This document shows, in pieces, positions 7,526-11,639 of a DNA stretch of 11,639 bases. This DNA is from Holophagaceae bacterium UBA706. GTDB taxonomy: Bacteria; Acidobacteriota; Holophagae; Holophagales; Holophagaceae. The stretch is from assembly GCA_002298155.1 (NCBI GenBank), contig DBME01000327.1, forward strand, positions 1 through 11,639. The letters are read 5' to 3'. The notes under the pieces are model-generated. The model was not told where the DNA came from, did no database searches, and saw only the letters and a list, made by a program, of their open reading frames with translations. Every line of letters begins with the position of its first letter. Position 1 is the stretch's first letter. Position numbers and translations under genes: made by a program.

Positions 7526-7578
7526 GGCTGGAGTCCCGTCACGTTCAATATGCCATTTCCCAACGTTCGCATCTTCAT
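7522..7578 (-). CDS. 18-codon leader ORF translationally coupled to the flavodoxin
   Basis: On the minus strand, AGGAG (7588-7584) sits 5 nt before ATG 7578. The frame encodes MKMRTLGNGILNVTGLQP and stops at TGA 7524-7522, whose bases overlap the flavodoxin ATG (7525-7523) as ATGA. The flavodoxin has no ribosome-binding site of its own, so ribosomes finishing this mini-ORF would reinitiate on it. The peptide has no run of a single amino acid, so classical attenuation is not obvious. It may be a coupling device or a bona fide microprotein. It lies in the 83-nt gap after the AraC gene. The geometry is directly visible; that it is translated is inferred. Confidence 0.5.
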   Translation of the reverse strand: MKMRTLGNGILNVTGLQP

Positions 7579-7583
7579 GGAAG

Positions 7584-7588
7584 CTCCT
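7584..7588 (-). promoter_or_regulatory. Shine-Dalgarno AGGAG of the leader ORF
   Basis: This is the only strong ribosome-binding site in the 83-nt gap before the flavodoxin. It serves the 18-codon ORF rather than the flavodoxin ATG, which is 58 nt further on. Confidence 0.5.
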
Positions 7589-7608
7589 GAATGCGGTCGG
7601 GCCTTTCC

Positions 7609-8568
7609 TCAGGCCTCGGCCAGGTTTCCCGCAAGGCCGCCTTCGCGAAGCCTGGCGATGTCCTTCATGGGCGCGCTCCCGAAGAGGCGCCCGTATTCGC
7701 GCGTGAACTGCGACGCGCTGGCGTAGCCCACCTGACGGCAGGCGGTGCCGGCGTCCATCATGCGGGAGAGCATGAGCCGCCGGGCCTCCTGGAGGCGCAG
7801 CACCTTCTGGTACTGCAGGGGACTCATGGAGGTTACGGACTTGAAGTGCTGGTGGAACGTGGAGGTGCTCATGTGCACCAGGGCCGCCAGGCGCTCCACG
7901 TCCAGGGGGCGGTCGAAATGTCTGCGCACCCAGGAGACGGCCTCGGCCACCCGCTGCATGCGGGAGCCCTCCTGCCCGATCTGCGCCACGCGGGCGCCGA
8001 TGGGGCTGCGCAGGAGGCGGATGTAGATCTCCTCCACCACCAGGGGGGCGATCCATTCCGCGTCCTCGGGCTGGGCCATGAGCTCCACCAGCCGCGCCGC
8101 CGCCTGGAGGATCTCCGGCTCGGAGGGGGCGATGCTGATGGCCAGGTTCCGCCGGGTGGGGGGCAGGCCGGCGGGGTAGACCTTGAGGGTCAGGTCGGCG
8201 ATGCGTTCGGGGACCAGCTCGATCTTGAGGCCCAGGAAGGGCTCGGCGGGGGTGGCACGGGTGATGCGGCCCGAGATGGGCACGTCCACGGAGTACACCA
8301 GCATGCGGGAGGCGTCGTATTCGAACACCTCGCTGCCCAGGGTCACCTCCTTGGCCCCCTGGGCCACGAGGCACAGGGCGGGCCGGGCGATGCCGTGCAC
8401 CAGCTCCCCGCTGGCGCGGGAGGCGCGGATGACCTCGACCCCGGGCATGCGCAGGTTGAAGTGGCCGTCGTACGGCGCATGGCCTTGGAGGAAGGCCGCA
8501 AGGCTGAGGCGGGCCCGCTCGGAGGCCTCGGTAAGGGGACTCGGCGCGCTGGATGCTTCCTGACTCAT
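7609..8568 (-). CDS. AraC-family transcriptional regulator, AraC_N type (YqhC-like)
   Basis: This 319-residue regulator has an N-terminal cupin-like AraC_N region (about 25-175, including [20 protein letters not shown] and [16 protein letters not shown]). Its C-terminal double helix-turn-helix domain has a first helix pair at about 221-245 ([20 protein letters not shown]) and a second at about 272-296 ([20 protein letters not shown]). In characterised relatives such as E. coli YqhC the protein senses aldehyde stress and activates aldehyde-reductase genes. Here it lies directly between two aldehyde/ketone reductase genes and a flavodoxin gene, all on one strand. That suggests it controls the whole operon and itself. 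The start ATG 8568 is preceded by a strong GGAGGAGG about 4 nt away. It begins 31 nt after the aldo/keto reductase stop. The inducer is inferred by analogy only. Confidence 0.93.
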   Translation of the reverse strand: MSQEASSAPSPLTEASERARLSLAAFLQGHAPYDGHFNLRMPGVEVIRASRASGELVHGIARPALCLVAQGAKEVTLGSEVFEYDASRMLVYSVDVPISGRITRATPAEPFLGLKIELVPERIADLTLKVYPAGLPPTRRNLAISIAPSEPEILQAAARLVELMAQPEDAEWIAPLVVEEIYIRLLRSPIGARVAQIGQEGSRMQRVAEAVSWVRRHFDRPLDVERLAALVHMSTSTFHQHFKSVTSMSPLQYQKVLRLQEARRLMLSRMMDAGTACRQVGYASASQFTREYGRLFGSAPMKDIARLREGGLAGNLAEA

Positions 8569-8599
8569 GGGGCCTCCTCCAATCGTTCGGTTCGGATGC

Positions 8600-9625
<1,026 letters not shown>

Positions 9626-10678
9626 TCAGGCCTTGAGGGACGCCATGTCGATGACGAAGCGGTACTTCACGTCGCTCTTGAGCATGCGTCCGAAGGCGTG
9701 GTTGATGTCCTGGATGCGGATCACTTCCACATCCGAGGCGATGCCGTGTTCGCCGCAGAAATCCAGGAGCTCCTGGGTCTCCTTGATCCCGCCGATGAGG
9801 GAGCCCGCCACGGACTTCCGGCGCAGCACCATGGGCGTGGAGTTCAGGAAGGGGTCCAGGGCGCCCAGGTAGCCCACCAGCACCAGGGTTCCGCTGGTGG
9901 CGAGGGCCGGCATGTAGGGGTTCAGGTCGTGGACGTAGGGGACGGTGTCGATGATCAGGTCGAAGCGGCCCGCCACCGCCGCCATCTGGGCGGGATCCGT
10001 GGAGAGCACGATGCGGTCCGCGCCCAGGCGCAGGGCGTCCTGCTCCTTGCCCTGGGAGCGGGTGAAGAGGGTGACGTCGGCGCCCAGGGCCTTGGCGAGC
10101 TTGAGGGCCATGTGGCCCAGGCCGCCCAGCCCAACCACGGCCACGCGGGTGCCCGGGCCCGCCTTCCAGTGGCGCAGGGGGGACCAGGTGGTGATGCCGG
10201 CGCAGAGGAGGGGGGCGGCGGCCTGGAGGTCCAGGGCGTCGGGGATGCGCAGGACGAAGGCTTCCGAGACGACGACCTTCTCGGAGTACCCGCCCTGGGT
10301 GATCGAATGGTCGTGGCGGTCGGTGCCGCCGTAGGTGTAGGTGGCGCCGTCGCAGTACTGCTCCTCGCCGCTTTCGCAGGCCGGGCAGGTGTGGCAGGAA
10401 TCCACCAGGCAGCCCACGCCCACGCGGTCACCGGCCTTGAAGCGGGTCACGGCGCTGCCCACCGCGCTCACGCGGCCGATGATCTCGTGGCCGGGGACGA
10501 TGGGGTACGTGGTCCAGCCCCAGTCGTTGCGGGCGGTGTGCAAGTCCGAGTGGCAGACGCCGCAGTAGAGGATCTCGATGACCACGTCGTCTGGGCGGGG
10601 GTCGCGGCGCTGGAAGCCGAAGGGGGCCAGGTCGGACGCGGGGGCGGTTGCGGCATAGCCGAGGACATTCTGGGACAT
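9626..10678 (-). CDS. Zinc-dependent NADPH aldehyde reductase / alcohol dehydrogenase (YahK-like, CAD family)
   Basis: This 350-residue medium-chain dehydrogenase resembles E. coli YahK, an NADPH-dependent aldehyde reductase, through blocks such as ILYCGVCHSDLH, YPIVPGHEIIGRV, APLLCAGITTWSPLRHW and KYRFVID near the C-terminus. Catalytic zinc ligands are C42, H64 (with E65) and C159; structural zinc ligands are C95, C98, C101 and C109. The Rossmann motif is GLGGLG (183-188). It would reduce aldehydes to alcohols with NADPH in the cytoplasm. The start at ATG 10678 is chosen because GGAG lies 6 nt upstream and the protein then begins at the family's usual position. ATG 10690 and the upstream Pro/Arg-rich extension lack a ribosome site. 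It is the first gene of the operon, 15 nt ahead of the aldo/keto reductase. A gapped inverted repeat about 93 nt upstream may be its control site. Confidence 0.95.
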   Translation of the reverse strand: MSQNVLGYAATAPASDLAPFGFQRRDPRPDDVVIEILYCGVCHSDLHTARNDWGWTTYPIVPGHEIIGRVSAVGSAVTRFKAGDRVGVGCLVDSCHTCPACESGEEQYCDGATYTYGGTDRHDHSITQGGYSEKVVVSEAFVLRIPDALDLQAAAPLLCAGITTWSPLRHWKAGPGTRVAVVGLGGLGHMALKLAKALGADVTLFTRSQGKEQDALRLGADRIVLSTDPAQMAAVAGRFDLIIDTVPYVHDLNPYMPALATSGTLVLVGYLGALDPFLNSTPMVLRRKSVAGSLIGGIKETQELLDFCGEHGIASDVEVIRIQDINHAFGRMLKSDVKYRFVIDMASLKA

Positions 10679-10770
10679 GGTGCGCTCCATGGGCGGAGAA
10701 GGTTCAGGGGGGAGGGGTGAAGGGCTGTCCCGCTCCGGCGGCCGCCGGGAACATCGGGGGGATGTCCTGA

Positions 10771-10809
10771 AGTTTAGGAACCGGGCGGGAGGCATGGTTG
10801 CCTAAAACT
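10771..10809. promoter_or_regulatory. Gapped inverted repeat, candidate operator of the aldehyde-reductase operon
   Basis: The left arm is AGTTTAGGAACC (10771-10782). The right arm, read on the other strand, is AGTTTTAGGCAACC (10796-10809). The arms agree apart from one extra base at each of two places and are separated by 13 nt. The dyad lies 93-131 nt upstream of the first operon gene, on the side where its promoter must be. The operon's AraC regulator is the obvious candidate to bind it. AraC proteins often use direct repeats, so another regulator is possible. Confidence 0.42.
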
Positions 10810-10910
10810 CCGGACTTTTGACCCGATTCTCCGGGGGCGGGGGTGGCCTTCCGCTGGCCGTGGGTGTGTAAATAATTGGGAAAGTAACTGTTGTAAAATC
10901 TATAGACCGC

Positions 10911-11008
10911 TTTGGGTCACCCTCCTTCTCTTCCGCTTCGACCCTAAAGCCAGGAGGCCGAGCAGGCCTGTCTGGCCCGAGGGGGGTTCCCGGGGTGCTC
11001 CCCTGGAA
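10911..11008 (+). other. Three consecutive stem-loops upstream of the hemerythrin gene, possible structured leader
   Basis: Stem 1 is TTTGGGTC (10911-10918) with GACCCTAAA (10940-10948, one bulge). Stem 2 is GCCAG-G-AGGCC (10949-10959) with GGCCT-GT-CTGGC (10965-10976). Stem 3 is TTCC-C-GGGG (10987-10995) with CCCC-T-GGAA (11000-11008). GGAA (11005-11008) could instead pair with TTCC at 11015-11018, giving an alternative fold. If transcription starts in the AT-rich block near 10900, this would be a folded 5' leader. No known riboswitch core is recognised, and GC-rich DNA forms such stems easily. Confidence 0.25.
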
Positions 11009-11040
11009 GGCCCGTTCCATGCCGGATCGTCCTTTATCCT

Positions 11041-11056
11041 TGGCAGGACCCAGGCA
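11041..11056 (+). promoter_or_regulatory. Weak sigma-54-like -24/-12 site before the hemerythrin gene
   Basis: TGGCAGG (from 11041) and GGCA (11053-11056) place the conserved GG and GC dinucleotides at exactly the sigma-54 spacing (10 nt between them). The usual TT before the -12 GC is AG here. A start near 11067 would leave a leader of about 29 nt to ATG 11096. No activator gene is visible, so support is modest. Confidence 0.22.
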
Positions 11057-11095
11057 ATACTGACCGCGGTCCCTTAACCCAATTTGGAGCGATAC

Positions 11096-11509
11096 ATGGT
11101 CCTCGTCGTCTGGAACGACCGTTTCTCCACCGGCATCCCCACCGTGGATGACCAGCACAAGACGCTCTTCGCGACCGTGAACGAATTCCATGAGGGCCTC
11201 GTCGCTGGCCGCGCCAAGGACCAGCTGGCCGTGACCCTGGCATCCCTGGTGGACTACACGGTCAAGCACTTCCAGGCGGAGGAGGACTTCATGAAGCGCC
11301 ATGGGTTCGATGGGCTGCCAGGACACGCCGGCGAACATCGCCTCCTGCTGGAGGAGGTGTCCACCTTCAAGGCCAAGTGGACCCAGGACCCAGCCTCGGT
11401 GCGCCCCATGGAGGTGGCGCGCTTCCTGGGCGACTGGCTCACCCATCACATCCAGCAGATGGACTTCCAGTACGCGAAATTCCTCAAGGACAAGGGCATC
11501 ACCGTGTAG
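11096..11509 (+). CDS. Bacteriohemerythrin
   Basis: This 137-residue single-domain hemerythrin is a four-helix bundle carrying a non-haem di-iron centre that reversibly binds O2, and possibly senses or stores it. It begins with the family-typical VVWNDRFSTGIPTVDDQHKTLF. All expected ligands are present: H21, H58 and E62 (KHFQAEE), H77 and H81 (HAGEH), H118 and D123 (HHIQQMD). There is no signal peptide or membrane segment, so it is cytoplasmic. The start at ATG 11096 is chosen because GGAG (11086-11089) lies 6 nt upstream; the in-frame TTG at 11084 would have no ribosome site. It is divergent from the aldehyde-reductase operon, and its last 11 nt overlap the convergent Nudix gene. Such proteins are common in microaerophilic or metal-reducing bacteria. 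Confidence 0.95.
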   Translation: MVLVVWNDRFSTGIPTVDDQHKTLFATVNEFHEGLVAGRAKDQLAVTLASLVDYTVKHFQAEEDFMKRHGFDGLPGHAGEHRLLLEEVSTFKAKWTQDPASVRPMEVARFLGDWLTHHIQQMDFQYAKFLKDKGITV

Positions 11510-11639
11510 ATCGACAGGATGGCCGTTCCTCCTCGAGGAACCTGGCGAAGCGGCTGTCGCTGGGAGAGAGCTCCATCCGGGCCATTTCCGCAACCGCCAC
11601 CCAGGCCAGGGCCGCGTGCTCGAGACAAACCGGCTCCCC
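11499..11639 (-). CDS. C-terminal fragment of a probable MutT-type Nudix hydrolase (5' end outside window)
   Basis: A minus-strand frame is open from the right edge to the TGA at 11501-11499 and encodes 46 residues with high G/C at third positions. It begins GEPVCLEHAALAWV, continues VAEMARMELSPSD and ends ARFLEEERPSCRSTR. The pattern G-E-P, a Glu, Trp about seven residues on, then Met/Leu-rich with a Pro and a final Leu, resembles the last strand and helix of MutT-like 8-oxo-dGTP or CTP pyrophosphohydrolases. The Nudix box itself would lie outside the window, so catalytic residues cannot be checked. The stop lies inside the hemerythrin gene, giving an 11-nt tail-to-tail overlap. The coding frame is fairly sure; the family assignment is less so. 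Confidence 0.6.
   Translation of the reverse strand, partial: GEPVCLEHAALAWVAVAEMARMELSPSDSRFARFLEEERPSCRSTR

Larger units (their letters stand above)
10679..11095. other. Divergent non-coding region between the aldehyde-reductase operon and the hemerythrin gene
   Basis: No convincing gene is seen in these 417 nt. From left to right there is a short hairpin (ACATC-GGGGG-GATGT, 10751-10765), the gapped dyad (10771-10809) and a TTGACC string without a matching -10 (10818-10823). Next comes an AT-rich block (about 10868-10904, with TAAAAT and TATAGA), then three stem-loops (10911-11008) and a weak sigma-54-like site (11041-11056). Both divergent promoters should lie here. Confidence 0.6.

Noticed and set aside
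7526..8374. N-terminal extension of the flavodoxin frame through the AraC gene
   Set aside because: The extension is an out-of-frame shadow of the AraC gene, and the flavodoxin's own first strand begins at ATG 7525.
10679..10795. 39-codon N-terminal extension of the zinc reductase
   Set aside because: Pro/Ser/Arg-rich, overlaps the dyad, and lies upstream of a well-placed GGAG before ATG 10678.
10940..10990. GEMM (c-di-GMP-I) riboswitch-like string (CCTAAAGCCAGGAGGCC)
   Set aside because: It resembles the second half of the motif only. The GGGCAAACC block, the first hairpin and the tetraloop/receptor are absent upstream.
11446..11628. 60-codon minus-strand frame at the right end
   Set aside because: Arg/Gly/Pro-rich start, runs across the hemerythrin C-terminus, and conflicts with the better-supported Nudix-like frame on the same strand.

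Overview
The window is GC-rich and densely coded, with strong G/C preference at third codon positions. It carries two large membrane-anchored Hanks-type Ser/Thr kinases fused to different C-terminal modules: a TolB-like propeller and a TolB-N/TPR array. That style is common in Acidobacteriota, so a Holophagae-like member (Geothrix/Holophaga relatives) is my best guess. This is an inference from gene content and composition only.

Layout. Positions 1-400: the end of an unrecognised + strand gene, then a 69-residue hypothetical protein, then a 10-bp perfect hairpin lying between convergent genes. Positions 439-6229: two divergent kinases. The first (minus strand) ends in a beta-propeller beyond one membrane segment. 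The second (plus strand) has an unusually long activation segment, one membrane segment, a TolB-N-like domain and a TPR array. The roughly 420-nt region between them holds a plausible small hydrophobic protein, a 14-bp palindrome and an AT-rich promoter-like segment.

Positions 6249-10678: a tightly packed minus-strand operon. In transcription order it encodes a YahK-like zinc NADPH-dependent aldehyde reductase, an aldo/keto reductase, a YqhC-type AraC regulator, an 18-codon leader ORF, a flavodoxin and a two-domain carboxymuconolactone-decarboxylase-family protein. The last three reading frames are joined by two ATGA start/stop overlaps. The set looks like an AraC-controlled response to reactive aldehydes or electrophiles. 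E. coli YqhC controls aldehyde reductases, and YahK is itself one. A gapped inverted repeat upstream of the first gene is a candidate operator.

Positions 10679-11095 are non-coding and contain that dyad, an AT-rich block, three consecutive stem-loops and a weak sigma-54-like site. A complete bacteriohemerythrin follows (11096-11509). At the right edge, on the minus strand, is the C-terminus of a probable MutT-type Nudix hydrolase, which overlaps the end of the hemerythrin gene by 11 nt.

I see no tRNA, rRNA, CRISPR array, insertion sequence or prophage signal. The candidate novelties are small: the leader ORF fused to the flavodoxin start, the dyad operator, the small membrane protein between the kinases, the activation-loop insert, and the structured region ahead of the hemerythrin gene.
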